Positions 43,883 through 52,497 of a stretch of DNA of 64,000 nucleotides are shown piece after piece (the first letter of the stretch is position 1; each line of letters opens with the position of its first letter). Both the position numbers and the translations under genes were made by a program. Origin of the DNA: UKL13-2 sp031370625 (GTDB taxonomy: Bacteria; Pseudomonadota; Gammaproteobacteria; Burkholderiales; Usitatibacteraceae); NCBI GenBank assembly GCA_031370625.1, contig JANMQR010000314.1:5471-69470 (forward strand). Reading direction: 5' to 3'. The notes under the pieces were generated by a model. The model had not been told where the DNA came from. It ran no database searches and worked only from the letters and a program-made list of their open reading frames with translations.

Positions 43883-46782
43883 TGTCGCATACTGAAAAAT
43901 TACCGCTGCAGCCTTGGTGCATCTTCATCATTGACGAAAGCCCTGATGACCGGGCTGATATTCGCCGCATGCTGCTGGGTGGCCTGGAGCGGAGATTAAC
44001 TTTTATTGAGGCCGAGTCGGGAGGCGGCGGTATCAAAGCCGTACTAGGTGCCGCGCAACCGCCCGACTGCATTGTCCTGCACTACAACCTGCCGGATATG
44101 TGTGCACCGGAGTTGCTGGCCGCCTTGATTGGGCCTGACGGTATGCCGATTTGCCCGGTGGTGGTGGTGACTGGCGGTGCCAACCGCGAAGAGGGCCGCT
44201 TGGCTCTGCGCGCTGGTGCGCAGGACTACATCGCCAAGGACTGGACCAACCCGAGCGCCCTCACCCGTGCCGTCGAAAACGCCAGTGAAAGCTGGGCCAT
44301 GGCGCGTGAGCTGCGCGAAAGCAAAGGGGCGCTGCGCCTGGTCACTGACCGCGAAACATTTCGCAGCGTATTTGGCGACGCGACGCGTGGCCTGACGGAA
44401 GAGCATGAGCTCAGGCGTGTGGCTTCACATCTGCTGGGCGTTCACCTGCAAGTCAGCCGCGTCCTGTACGGTGAGGTGGTGGGTGAAGAAGCCATCGTGA
44501 TCGGGCAGAGCTACGTCAGCGGTGTGCACCAGATAGAAGGCAGCTACAGGCTCAAAGACTATGGCCCGAAGTTGTTAAACACTTTCCTATGTGGCGAAAA
44601 CGTGGTTGTGTCGGACATACGCACTGATAGCGGCTACTCTGAGAGCGAAAAAGCAGCCTACGCCGACTTGAAGATTGTGGCCAATCTGACTGTTCCTATT
44701 TTGAAAAATGGGCGGCTGGTGGCTGTACTCGGTATTCACCATCATGCACCACGTCAATGGACCGCGAACGACATGGCCATCTCGCGGGAAATCGCCGAGC
44801 GCACATGGGCCGCGGTGGAACATGTGCGGGCTGAAAGAAAACTTCATGCCAACGAGCTGCAACTCTCGCAGATGCTGGACATCATGCCGTCTTTCTCGGT
44901 GGTGCTGACGGGGCCATCGCATGTGTTTAAGCTGGTCAACCAGGCTTACTTCGACCTGATTAAACGCGGCCCGGAGATCATCGGGAAAACCTTCGTGGAG
45001 GCATTGCCGGAGCTGGCCGATCAGCCCTTTCCGGCTTTGCTTGATGAGGTTTACCGTACTGGTCAACCGTTTGAGGCCAAATCGATGATGGCAAAGCTCA
45101 AGTTGGGGCCAGACGGGAAGTTGATCGATATGTTTTTTGATTTTTCGTATTTGCCATTGCGAGACGTTAACGAAAAGGTATCGGGTGTTTTTATTCATGG
45201 TGTGGATCGCACTGCCGAAGCGAAGGCGAACGAAGCACTGGCTCGGCGGGAGCGCGAAATACGCAGCGTGACCGAAAATACCCCGGATGTGCTGACGCGC
45301 TTTGACCGCCAGTTTCGCCATGTGTTTGTCAACTCGGTGATTGAGAAATTCACTGGCCGGCCAGTGGCAGAAGTTTTGGGCAAAACCAATCGTGAGTTGG
45401 ACATGCCGGAACAACTTTGCGAGCAGTGGGAACAGGCCATCTCGCATGTGTTTGATCATAACGAGCACACATCGCTGGATTTTTCGTGGCAAACACAAAT
45501 CGGCGTGCGTCATTTTTCGTGTCGTCTGGTGCCCGAGCATAATGAGCGCGGGCAGGTGGAGTCGGTGCTGGCGGTGACCCACGACATTACTAATCGTCGC
45601 GCCTATGAGCAGCGGCTGCTGGAGCAGGACGTGCGCAAGGATGAATTTCTGGCGACTCTGGCGCATGAGCTACGAAACCCACTGGCCCCCATACGCACCG
45701 GCTTGCAGGTGCTCAAACTTACGCCCAAAGCAGATGTCGTTGCGCGTACGTTGCCGGTGATGGAGCGGCAGTTGGGGCAGCTGGTGCGCTTGATTGACGA
45801 TCTGCTTGATGTTTCGCGGATCAGCAGCGGCAAGATTGTGTTGAAGCGCGAGCGCATTGCCTTTCAGGAAGTTGCCGCGGTCGCGCTGGAGGCATCACGG
45901 CCCGCCATTGATGCCGCAGGCCATACGCTAAACATCGACTGGCCGAGCGAGGCGGTATGGCTGGACGCGGATGCGACCCGGCTGACGCAAATACTCAGCA
46001 ACCTGCTGACCAATTCGGCCAAGTACATGCGCCCAGGTGGTCAGATTAAATTTTCTGCGCGGCGAGAAAATGAAAACATTTTAATCACGGTAGCGGACAC
46101 CGGCATGGGCATTCCCGCCGATATGCTGGACACGGTGTTCGATATGTTCACGCAAATCAATCGCACGCTGGATCGCGCACAAGGCGGCATGGGCATCGGC
46201 TTGTCACTGGTAAAAAACCTGGTTGAAATGCATGGTGGCTCGGTTTATGCCGCCAGCGACGGTGTTGATCAGGGCAGCGAATTTATCGTCAGCCTGCCGA
46301 TCATCGCCGTGGTAGCCGCCGATGCGCTCGCGCCTGCCCTTTCTTATCCGCCTGCTCAAGGTGTTGCTCATTTGCCACGCCGCATCTTGGTGGTCGATGA
46401 CAACGTCGACGCTGCCGAGACCATGGCCCTGTTGCTGGAGCTGTCGGGCCACGATGCGCGTTCGGCGTTCAGTGGCCAAGAGGCGCTCGAGGTCGCGTTT
46501 TCTTTTCATCCCGAGGCGGTGTTTCTGGATATCGGCTTGCCCGGCATGAATGGTTATGAAGTGGCGCGCCAACTGCTGGCCAATCCGGCCACAGCTGCGA
46601 GCAAATTGATTGCGTTAACCGGCTGGGGCAGCGAAAACGATATTCGAAAATCAACCAGTGCAGGCTTTCATGCCCACTTGACCAAGCCGGTGGATCCGGA
46701 CGCGGTCGAGGCGATACTGTCTACGCTTTTGCATTCGCATAAGTCCAGCGCTGACGACTCTTTTTCTCGAGCCAACAACTGA
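43882..46782 (+). CDS. Hybrid histidine kinase: receiver-GAF-PAS-PAS-HisKA-HATPase-receiver
   Basis: The product has 966 aa. The N-terminal receiver (about 8-130) has the acidic pocket IIDESPDD and the Lys YIAKDWT, but the acceptor position holds His67 (VLHYNLPDM) instead of Asp. A GAF domain (about 165-320) and two PAS domains (about 330-450 and 455-570) follow. HisKA carries His595 in LAHELRNPLAP; HATPase has ADTGMGIP and GGMGIGLSLVK. The C-terminal receiver has Asp883 (FLDIGLPGMNG) and Lys in HLTKPVDP. ATG 43882 overlaps the regulator's stop by 1 bp; a TTG one codon earlier is possible. It probably receives the phytochrome signal and passes phosphate onward. Confidence 0.93.
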   Translation: MSHTEKLPLQPWCIFIIDESPDDRADIRRMLLGGLERRLTFIEAESGGGGIKAVLGAAQPPDCIVLHYNLPDMCAPELLAALIGPDGMPICPVVVVTGGANREEGRLALRAGAQDYIAKDWTNPSALTRAVENASESWAMARELRESKGALRLVTDRETFRSVFGDATRGLTEEHELRRVASHLLGVHLQVSRVLYGEVVGEEAIVIGQSYVSGVHQIEGSYRLKDYGPKLLNTFLCGENVVVSDIRTDSGYSESEKAAYADLKIVANLTVPILKNGRLVAVLGIHHHAPRQWTANDMAISREIAERTWAAVEHVRAERKLHANELQLSQMLDIMPSFSVVLTGPSHVFKLVNQAYFDLIKRGPEIIGKTFVEALPELADQPFPALLDEVYRTGQPFEAKSMMAKLKLGPDGKLIDMFFDFSYLPLRDVNEKVSGVFIHGVDRTAEAKANEALARREREIRSVTENTPDVLTRFDRQFRHVFVNSVIEKFTGRPVAEVLGKTNRELDMPEQLCEQWEQAISHVFDHNEHTSLDFSWQTQIGVRHFSCRLVPEHNERGQVESVLAVTHDITNRRAYEQRLLEQDVRKDEFLATLAHELRNPLAPIRTGLQVLKLTPKADVVARTLPVMERQLGQLVRLIDDLLDVSRISSGKIVLKRERIAFQEVAAVALEASRPAIDAAGHTLNIDWPSEAVWLDADATRLTQILSNLLTNSAKYMRPGGQIKFSARRENENILITVADTGMGIPADMLDTVFDMFTQINRTLDRAQGGMGIGLSLVKNLVEMHGGSVYAASDGVDQGSEFIVSLPIIAVVAADALAPALSYPPAQGVAHLPRRILVVDDNVDAAETMALLLELSGHDARSAFSGQEALEVAFSFHPEAVFLDIGLPGMNGYEVARQLLANPATAASKLIALTGWGSENDIRKSTSAGFHAHLTKPVDPDAVEAILSTLLHSHKSSADDSFSRANN

Positions 46783-46826
46783 AAAAAGTCGGCAAGAAAT
46801 TCACTTTTTTGAAACCAATTTCTACC

Positions 46827-47549
46827 ATGTCAACCATCGCCGATAAAGCACCAGCGGTTTCTGCAGACCCTCCTTTACTGCCTTCAGAATTGTCGGCGCA
46901 GTGGCGGGCCGAAGCGGCCAATTACGCGGTGTTGCGCCGAATCGCGCCGGCGCTTCGCCACGACGTGGCGGGATTGATGCAGCCGCTCGGCATGCTGATG
47001 ATGGTGCTGCAACGGCGCATGCAAATGCCGGATCCGGATCTGGCGGCGATTAGTAAAAACGTCGCCTCGGTCAACGCGCTCACCAAGGAGGCGACCGCCG
47101 GTTGTATGAATGCGATGGGATGGATGGTGACAGGCGACGACGCGCCGACTGCCTTGCGAACTGCGGTCAACGAGGCCATCAAATTGCTGGAGATGGAATT
47201 CGCAGCGACGGCGCTGGAACTGGTCAACGGCATTGCCGATGACCAAGCCGTTGCGCCGAAAAACTTTCTCCACAGTGTACTGACGGGCGCACTGTTGGCG
47301 TTTTGTGATCAGCGCACGGCAGGGGCCGCGCTGGAAATCAAATTTGAAGCTGGCAGCCGCGATGAAAGGCCGCGCCTCAAGCTGTGTATGCTGCCAGGCG
47401 ATGCGTCCAAATTGTCGGCACCCACAGAAATGACTCGACCATCGCGCGCGATTGATTGGTCCGATGTCGAGGCCATGGCGAACTCGTTTAACGTCACAAT
47501 GGCCAGAGGCGAAGGTTGGCTAACGCTGAGTTTGCCGGTCACCGGGTGA
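46827..47549 (+). CDS. Histidine-kinase-like protein lacking a visible ATPase domain
   Basis: The product has 240 aa from ATG 46827 (a TTG at 46809 is possible). A helical segment, LRRIAPALRHDVAGLMQPLGMLMMVLQRRM, resembles a dimerisation and phosphotransfer H-box with His45. The second half has DAPTALRTAVNEAIKLLEMEF and KNFLHSVLTGALLAFCDQ, reminiscent of a HATPase fold's helices, but I see no N-box or G-box ATP motifs. It could be a phosphotransferase resembling ChpT or a degenerate kinase. It follows the hybrid kinase by 44 bp, probably in the same operon, and is a good candidate for the next phosphate acceptor. Confidence 0.65.
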   Translation: MSTIADKAPAVSADPPLLPSELSAQWRAEAANYAVLRRIAPALRHDVAGLMQPLGMLMMVLQRRMQMPDPDLAAISKNVASVNALTKEATAGCMNAMGWMVTGDDAPTALRTAVNEAIKLLEMEFAATALELVNGIADDQAVAPKNFLHSVLTGALLAFCDQRTAGAALEIKFEAGSRDERPRLKLCMLPGDASKLSAPTEMTRPSRAIDWSDVEAMANSFNVTMARGEGWLTLSLPVTG

Positions 47550-47591
47550 TGCTCAGCACGGTAGCACGGTAGGTCGGGCTGGCCTCATTAA

Positions 47592-47639
47592 GCCCAACAT
47601 CGGTGATGGCGCGATGTTGCACTAACGCCGATGTTGGGC
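47592..47639. repeat. Palindromic intergenic repeat
   Basis: GCCCAACATCGG and CCGATGTTGGGC form a perfect 12-bp stem around a 24-nt loop. GGTAGGTCGGGCT lies just before it. This matches a dispersed palindromic repeat style common between proteobacterial genes. Confidence 0.7.
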
Positions 47640-47690
47640 AAACGATGAAACTGTTTATCTAACCTACTAATTTCCGATTTCAGTGTTTTA

Positions 47691-47774
47691 GGATGGGTGG
47701 AGCGGCTTTTTGCGATACCCATCATCGGTGTCGAAATGCTTGATGGGTATCGCTAAAGTTCGCTTCACCCACCC
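47691..47774. repeat. Large imperfect palindrome
   Basis: Outer arms GGGTGGAGCG and CGCTTCACCC and inner arms CGATACCCATCA and TGATGGGTATCG pair across a short centre. The nested form suggests a mobile palindromic unit or the terminator of the upstream operon; there is no T-run. Confidence 0.65.
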
Positions 47775-47976
47775 CCGACATCTAATTTCAGAAGTTGATG
47801 TTGCGCGCCATGCGCTTTTCAACTTGGTGACTTGGGTGGTAAAAAGCGCCTACAACGTGTAAGAAAAGCAGCGTTGCGTGCGCTAGCGCACAGTCAGATC
47901 GTGTAGGAGTCCTACACAATGCAGTGTGAGCTTGCCTGTTCGTTGTCTGTTCCTGCGTGGACTTTTGGAGAAACTG

Positions 47977-48438
47977 ATGAATTACTTTCGTATGCGGTTG
48001 TGGATTGGCGTTTTCGCCGGTTTGTTGACCTTGGGTTCAAGTTTAAGCGCGCACAGTGCGACGCCGGTTTCCAGCGAGACCATTGACATGACCGCGAGCT
48101 TGTCACCCAAGAGTGAAGTACCGCCGGTGGATTCCGCCGCCACCGGCAGCGTCATCATAAAATTTGATAAAAAGACCAGTCTGTTGAGCTACACGATTAC
48201 GTTTGCGAATCTTGGCGGCGCGGTCACGGCAGCACACTTTCATGGCCCTGCTCCGGTGGGGAAAAATGCGGGTATTGCCGCGCCGATCAAGGGTGCGATG
48301 ATTAGTCCGATGACCGGCGGGGTGACATTAAACGCGGCGCAGTCAGCCGACTTGCTGGCGGGCATGTGGTATGTGAATTTGCACACGGCGGCGAATCCAA
48401 ATGGTGAAATTCGCGGGCAAGTGATCACTCAGCCTTGA
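47977..48438 (+). CDS. CHRD-domain exported protein
   Basis: The product has 153 aa from ATG 47977 (GGAG 7 nt upstream). The signal peptide ends near SLSAHSA. The CHRD domain runs from MTASLSPKSEVPPV through LSYTITFANLGGAVTAAHFHGPAP to GMWYVNLHTAANPNGEIRGQV, the complete family pattern. CHRD domains are known from chordin and from many bacterial exported proteins, with no established bacterial function. It is probably periplasmic or secreted. Confidence 0.93.
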   Translation: MNYFRMRLWIGVFAGLLTLGSSLSAHSATPVSSETIDMTASLSPKSEVPPVDSAATGSVIIKFDKKTSLLSYTITFANLGGAVTAAHFHGPAPVGKNAGIAAPIKGAMISPMTGGVTLNAAQSADLLAGMWYVNLHTAANPNGEIRGQVITQP

Positions 48439-48620
48439 AAGAGCGCTCCTTCATGCGAGTTTTATGCAGCAGCGCTGCATCGCGTCGATGCTATGGCCGC
48501 AAATGCGCGGCATCGTCGGCGATGGTGTCCAAGCACACTGGTTTGCAGCGCGAGAATATGAATACCCAATATCGTTATGTGCTGTACCATACAAAGTTCG
48601 ATACCGCTCATAGCGAATCT

Positions 48621-48645
48621 CTTTCACTTTCACTTTCACTTTCGC
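48621..48645 (+). repeat. Hexanucleotide repeat upstream of a response regulator gene
   Basis: CTTTCA is present three times in a row followed by CTTTCG, ending about 54 bp before the response regulator start codon. Such repeats can change in copy number. Confidence 0.75.
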
Positions 48646-48698
48646 TTAAGTTGAGCAATCGTGATTGTCTTGCAAATTAATGGTCAACGGAGGCTCCG

Positions 48699-49094
48699 AT
48701 GACACAGCTCAGCATTCTCTACGTTGAAGACAACAAACAGCTTCGCAATACTATTTGCGAACTGCTTCAGAGTGATGCGCGCGTAATCGCCACCTGCGCC
48801 AGCGCGGAAGAAGCTTTTACTTTGCTGGCTACCCGTCACTACGACGTTCTCATTACCGACATCAGCTTGCCGGGTTTGTCTGGAACCGAATTAACCCGTC
48901 GCATGATCGCATCGCGTCCCGATCAATGGGTGGTGCTGTGCTCGGGCTATGAACTGCCGCCGGATCTCAGCAAACTCGGTGCCAACGTCCGCTCGCTGAT
49001 CAAGCCGTTCGAAATCGGTGATCTCGACGCCATGTTGGACGAAATCGCGTCGGCGGTGACTCGCGCGGAATCAAGCCAGAGCGCACTCAGCTAG
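48699..49094 (+). CDS. Single-domain response regulator
   Basis: The product has 131 aa with GGAGG before the ATG. The receiver is complete: YVEDN pocket, phospho-accepting Asp54 in LITDISLPGLSG, CSGYE with the switch Ser, and Lys in SLIKPFEIGDL. No output domain. The last 8 bp overlap the converging antiporter gene, and no partner kinase lies beside it, so its input is unknown; the hybrid kinase about 1.9 kb upstream is one candidate. Confidence 0.92.
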   Translation: MTQLSILYVEDNKQLRNTICELLQSDARVIATCASAEEAFTLLATRHYDVLITDISLPGLSGTELTRRMIASRPDQWVVLCSGYELPPDLSKLGANVRSLIKPFEIGDLDAMLDEIASAVTRAESSQSALS

Positions 49095-50457
49095 CCCTGC
49101 CGCCGGCCCGCTTGTCGCGTGCGTAGCGATCCATCAGACTCGTCACCGACACACCATGCAGCACGATGGATGCAGCAACTACCGAAAGTGTGGTGGCGGC
49201 AAGTGTGCTGGCAACGTCCGGCGGTAGATCGTAATTGATCGCGTACATCAAATAAAACAGTGAGCCAACACCGCGAATGCCAAACCAGGCGATCAAGCGC
49301 TTTTGGCTTTTCGACATACCTGAGCCTGCCAGCCCCAGCGCGACCGAGATCGGTCGAAACACGAAAAACATCAGACCAACAAAGATCCACGACACGTCGC
49401 GCCAATCCACACTCCACAGCAACATGCCAATCACGATCACCACAATAACTTCGCCAATCCGCTCCAGTTGCTCGTTAAAACTCAACACCGCATACGCCAT
49501 ATAAGCCGATGCATGCTTTTCATCGGTTGCCAACTCTTCTTTGTGCGCGGAATCGAGAATGCCGGGGTGGCTGCTCAGCTGGTCATCGTCCTTTGCGGGC
49601 GTGGCGATCTTCGACTCTGTTGGTGGTGCCGATGCACTCGCCGCAGTCTGGATTTGTTCCACGCGTCGCAACGCCGCACCCGCGGCGAATACCGCAAGAA
49701 AGCCATACGCGTTCAGCATCAACGCCGCCCCATAGGCCGCAGCAATTAATCCCACCGCCAAAAAGTTATCGAGACCCACGGCTTCTTTGTGCCTGCGGCG
49801 GACGTATAGCACCAGTTTGCCCACGCCAGTTCCGAGCGCAGCACCAATCACGATCCCCGCAGCCACCGCCCAGAAAACATCGACCGCGAGCCAGCGCCAA
49901 CCGATTGCGCCGATTTCATGCAGGCCCATCAGCCCCAAGCCCAGCATAACAATGGGGAATGCCGTGCCGTCGTTTAGCCCGCCTTCTGCGGTCAACGCGA
50001 AACGCAATTGATCGCGGTCGGTTGGCTCAGTCACCTGAACCTCTGACGCCAGCACCGGATCAGTCGGGGCGAGAATGCCGCCCAAAAGGATCGCAGCCCC
50101 CAGCGAAAGCCCCAACAGCGTTACACCCGCCACTGCAACCAGCGCAACCGTTATCAGCATCGACACCACCGCGAGTCGAAGTGATGGCATCCAGCGGCGG
50201 TCGCGAAGGCCGGGACTTAATTTTAATCCCGACGTAAAAAGCGAAATGAGCACGACGATTTCGGCGAGCAATTCAAGTGCCGACGAATGCGTTTCTGCAT
50301 TTAACGCCGTGACCGCTAGCCACAAGGGACTGAGTGCGGCACCGATGGCGAGGTAGAGCATGGCGCTGCTAAATGGCAGGCGTGAAATGTAGGAGCTGCC
50401 AAGACTCATCGCCAGCAACAGCGTACCGCCCAGGGCGAACCAGACACCGGCTTCCAT
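49087..50457 (-). CDS. CPA1-type Na+/H+ antiporter
   Basis: The product has 456 aa with about twelve membrane helices. The exchanger signature is present: ILAPTDPVLASEV (TDP motif) and GGLNDGTAFPIVM (the ND motif whose Asp binds the cation). A cytoplasmic loop (about 275-315, SASAPPTESKIATPAKDDD) is hydrophilic. It should exchange Na+ or K+ for H+ across the inner membrane and support pH and salt homeostasis. The stop codon lies inside the converging regulator gene. The YihY/BrkB gene lies upstream on the same strand. Confidence 0.9.
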   Translation of the reverse strand: MEAGVWFALGGTLLLAMSLGSSYISRLPFSSAMLYLAIGAALSPLWLAVTALNAETHSSALELLAEIVVLISLFTSGLKLSPGLRDRRWMPSLRLAVVSMLITVALVAVAGVTLLGLSLGAAILLGGILAPTDPVLASEVQVTEPTDRDQLRFALTAEGGLNDGTAFPIVMLGLGLMGLHEIGAIGWRWLAVDVFWAVAAGIVIGAALGTGVGKLVLYVRRRHKEAVGLDNFLAVGLIAAAYGAALMLNAYGFLAVFAAGAALRRVEQIQTAASASAPPTESKIATPAKDDDQLSSHPGILDSAHKEELATDEKHASAYMAYAVLSFNEQLERIGEVIVVIVIGMLLWSVDWRDVSWIFVGLMFFVFRPISVALGLAGSGMSKSQKRLIAWFGIRGVGSLFYLMYAINYDLPPDVASTLAATTLSVVAASIVLHGVSVTSLMDRYARDKRAGGRAS

Positions 50458-50496
50458 CAGCGCGCGCGGCCTGGGGTGCGACGAAAACTTTGTTTA

Positions 50497-51411
50497 CTAA
50501 ACACGTTGCAGCTCAATTGCTGCGTTGACGCGCTGAGCTGGCTGTGGCGAATCGCGCATTGAACCAAATCGCTGCGCGTACACCCAAGTAAATTCCGCGC
50601 CGATCAGGAAAATTTGCGCTGAGTAATACACCCAGACCAGAATCACCGCGATCGAGCCCGCCGCGCCAAATCCGGATGCGACACCGCTTTTGCCGATGTA
50701 TAAACCAATCAAAAATTTACCCATCGTAAACAGCGCGGACGTCACAAGCGCGCCAATCCACACGTCCTGCCAACGCACCTGCGCACGCGGCATGAGTTTA
50801 TAGATCATCGCAAACACCAGCGTGGACAGCATGAATCCGACGGCCGCGTTTGCAATCTGCGCGACGATTTCCCAGCCGCCAAAAATCGGTGCCCACCACT
50901 TGCCTAGCGCGCTCACAAACGCGCCTGCGACCAACGATACCATCAACAAAAACGCCAGCCCGAAAATCATGCCGATGGAAAGCAATCGTTCACGCAGCAG
51001 ATTCAGTAGGCCTGAATTTTTTTGTCGAATCGGCGCGCGCCAAATTCGGTCCAGCGCGTTTTGCAATTCACCGAACACACTTGTCGCCCCAATCACCAAC
51101 AGCGCCACGCCCGCCATGCTCGCACCGATGCTCTGCGCGGGCTTATTCAATGACGCCAATAATGTTTCGAGTGCAGCAGCCGCATCACTGCCCATCAGGC
51201 CGCGCAATTGCCCAAACAACTCGCCGCGTGCTGCCTCGGCACCGAATACAAACCCGGCGACCGACATCACGATCAACAGCAGCGGTGCCAACGAAAATAT
51301 CGTGTAGTAAGAAAGCGCCGCACCCATGCTGGGGGCAGCGTCGTCGAGCCATGCGGTGATGGCTTGTTTGAAAAGACTAAGCGAGTCGCTCGCAAAACGT
51401 CGCACGTTCAT
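50497..51411 (-). CDS. YihY/BrkB-family inner-membrane protein
   Basis: The product has 304 aa from ATG 51411 (MNVRRFASDSLSLFKQAITAWLDDAAPSMGAALSYYTIFSLAPLLL, the usual family start); a TTG 60 bp upstream is unlikely. It has about six membrane helices; conserved patches include WRAPIRQKNSGLL and RAQVRWQDVWIGALVTSALF. The family was once called ribonuclease BN but is now regarded as a membrane protein of uncertain role. The antiporter gene follows 39 bp downstream on the same strand, so the two may be co-transcribed. Confidence 0.9.
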   Translation of the reverse strand: MNVRRFASDSLSLFKQAITAWLDDAAPSMGAALSYYTIFSLAPLLLIVMSVAGFVFGAEAARGELFGQLRGLMGSDAAAALETLLASLNKPAQSIGASMAGVALLVIGATSVFGELQNALDRIWRAPIRQKNSGLLNLLRERLLSIGMIFGLAFLLMVSLVAGAFVSALGKWWAPIFGGWEIVAQIANAAVGFMLSTLVFAMIYKLMPRAQVRWQDVWIGALVTSALFTMGKFLIGLYIGKSGVASGFGAAGSIAVILVWVYYSAQIFLIGAEFTWVYAQRFGSMRDSPQPAQRVNAAIELQRV

Positions 51412-51917
51412 TGGATTCCACGCATAGAAAAACGAATTGAAAGCGAAAACAATACATGTGTTCAAATTCAATGCAAAAACTCGGGTCTAGTACTGGCGCG
51501 GCTTTCAAGCCACTATTCGCCCGAGAGGCTTGCTGCTGCTCGGGTTTTTAATTTCGATTCTGCACCAGCGGAATTATTCGGTGTTGCTTACACAGCAATC
51601 GTTGCGCCAATAGTGGCAAAAAATTGATTGACTTGACGTAGGAGAAATGACCTATCCGGCGTAGCGGTTTTAGGTTTTTGTAGAAGTATTGAGACCTGAT
51701 CAATCAGCAGCGCAGATGCTTGAGAAGTCTTCAGCAAGTATAAAAACAGAGAATTTATTTTCTGCGGAGGACATGTGAAGCAACACTTCGCCTACACACA
51801 AACCAACATATTGCCTACCGCCTTGACTACCTGCTAGTCGTATCGTGATTGTTGACCGGATTCACCGGCCATGTGATGAACATTCGCCAGCAATCAATTT
51901 AACCAAGGAGTATCGAA
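51412..51917. other. Long intergenic region with an orphan terminator
   Basis: This is 506 bp between the YihY/BrkB gene (minus) and an exported Asn/Thr-rich protein gene (plus). No gene of credible length is present. The plus-strand hairpin at 51520-51549 ends a transcript of unknown origin. TTGACGTAGGAG occurs near 51634. AAGGAG precedes the next start. Confidence 0.5.
51520..51549 (+). terminator. Intrinsic terminator without an upstream gene
   Basis: CCCGAG and CTCGGG form a stem around a 13-nt loop, followed by five T and AA. On the plus strand no gene lies upstream in this region, so it may end a small RNA or antisense transcript. Confidence 0.55.
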
Positions 51918-52385
51918 ATGAATGCAACCAAACTGCTCGTATCCACTGCCGCCGCCTTCGCAACGATTGGCGCCATGGGCGCAATTGGCGTCGCTTCCGC
52001 GCAATCAACTTACAACACGCCATCCGCAGCACCTGTGCCATCGACATCGAAAGCAACCGACCCAAATCGCGAAGCGCAGCAGCGCACCAACAAACCGGGC
52101 ACCGCGAGTCCGGCTGATGCTTCACCGGTTAACAGGCCAATCAGCGGCATGAACGACGGCGCTGCCAGTGCCATGGACAAAAGCAACACCGGCCGCGTGA
52201 AAAGTACAGCACCAAATACCACCGACAACAGCAGCATGGGCACAACCATGAATGCGACACCCAACGCCACCGACAACACTAGCACCATGAACAAAGATAC
52301 GAGTGGGAATACGGAGCGCTCAACCAACATGAACGACACAACCGGCATGCGCGCTGAACGTGCACCAAGAGCCGACCGCAACTAG
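51918..52385 (+). CDS. Exported Asn/Thr/Met-rich low-complexity protein
   Basis: The product has 155 aa. The signal peptide MNATKLLVSTAAAFATIGAMGAIGVASAQS is clear, with AAGGAG upstream. The mature part is polar and repetitive (TDNSSMGTTMNATPNATDNTSTMNKDT), without a fold visible. Similar short exported proteins occur in betaproteobacteria without known function. Confidence 0.78.
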   Translation: MNATKLLVSTAAAFATIGAMGAIGVASAQSTYNTPSAAPVPSTSKATDPNREAQQRTNKPGTASPADASPVNRPISGMNDGAASAMDKSNTGRVKSTAPNTTDNSSMGTTMNATPNATDNTSTMNKDTSGNTERSTNMNDTTGMRAERAPRADRN

Positions 52386-52414
52386 GAAAATTCGCGCGCA
52401 ATTGGTGTGGCAGT

Positions 52415-52450
52415 CCGCCTGCAAAGCGGGCGGTCGACCGCGCCGCGCGG
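52415..52450. other. Double GC-rich hairpin after the Asn/Thr-rich protein gene
   Basis: CCGCC..GGCGG (52415-52433) and CCGCGC-C-GCGCGG (52438-52450) lie in tandem 30 bp past the stop, without a T-run. It could protect or end the transcript. Confidence 0.35.
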
Positions 52451-52497
52451 TTCCTTGACCAGCGAAACGTTTTAATCCACCACGAGCGCGCAAAGCA

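Larger units (their letters stand above)
47550..47976. other. Intergenic region with two palindromic repeat units
   Basis: This is 427 bp without a gene. It contains the hairpins described at 47592-47639 and 47691-47774, then GTGTAGGAGTCCTACAC (about 47901), a near-perfect 17-bp palindrome about 60 bp before the CHRD gene that could be a regulator-binding site. Confidence 0.5.

Noticed and set aside
48435..48680. 81-codon frame with a Ser-Leu repeat tail after the CHRD gene
   Set aside because: The tail is only the translated hexanucleotide repeat, and the frame starts at the CHRD stop without its own ribosome-binding site.
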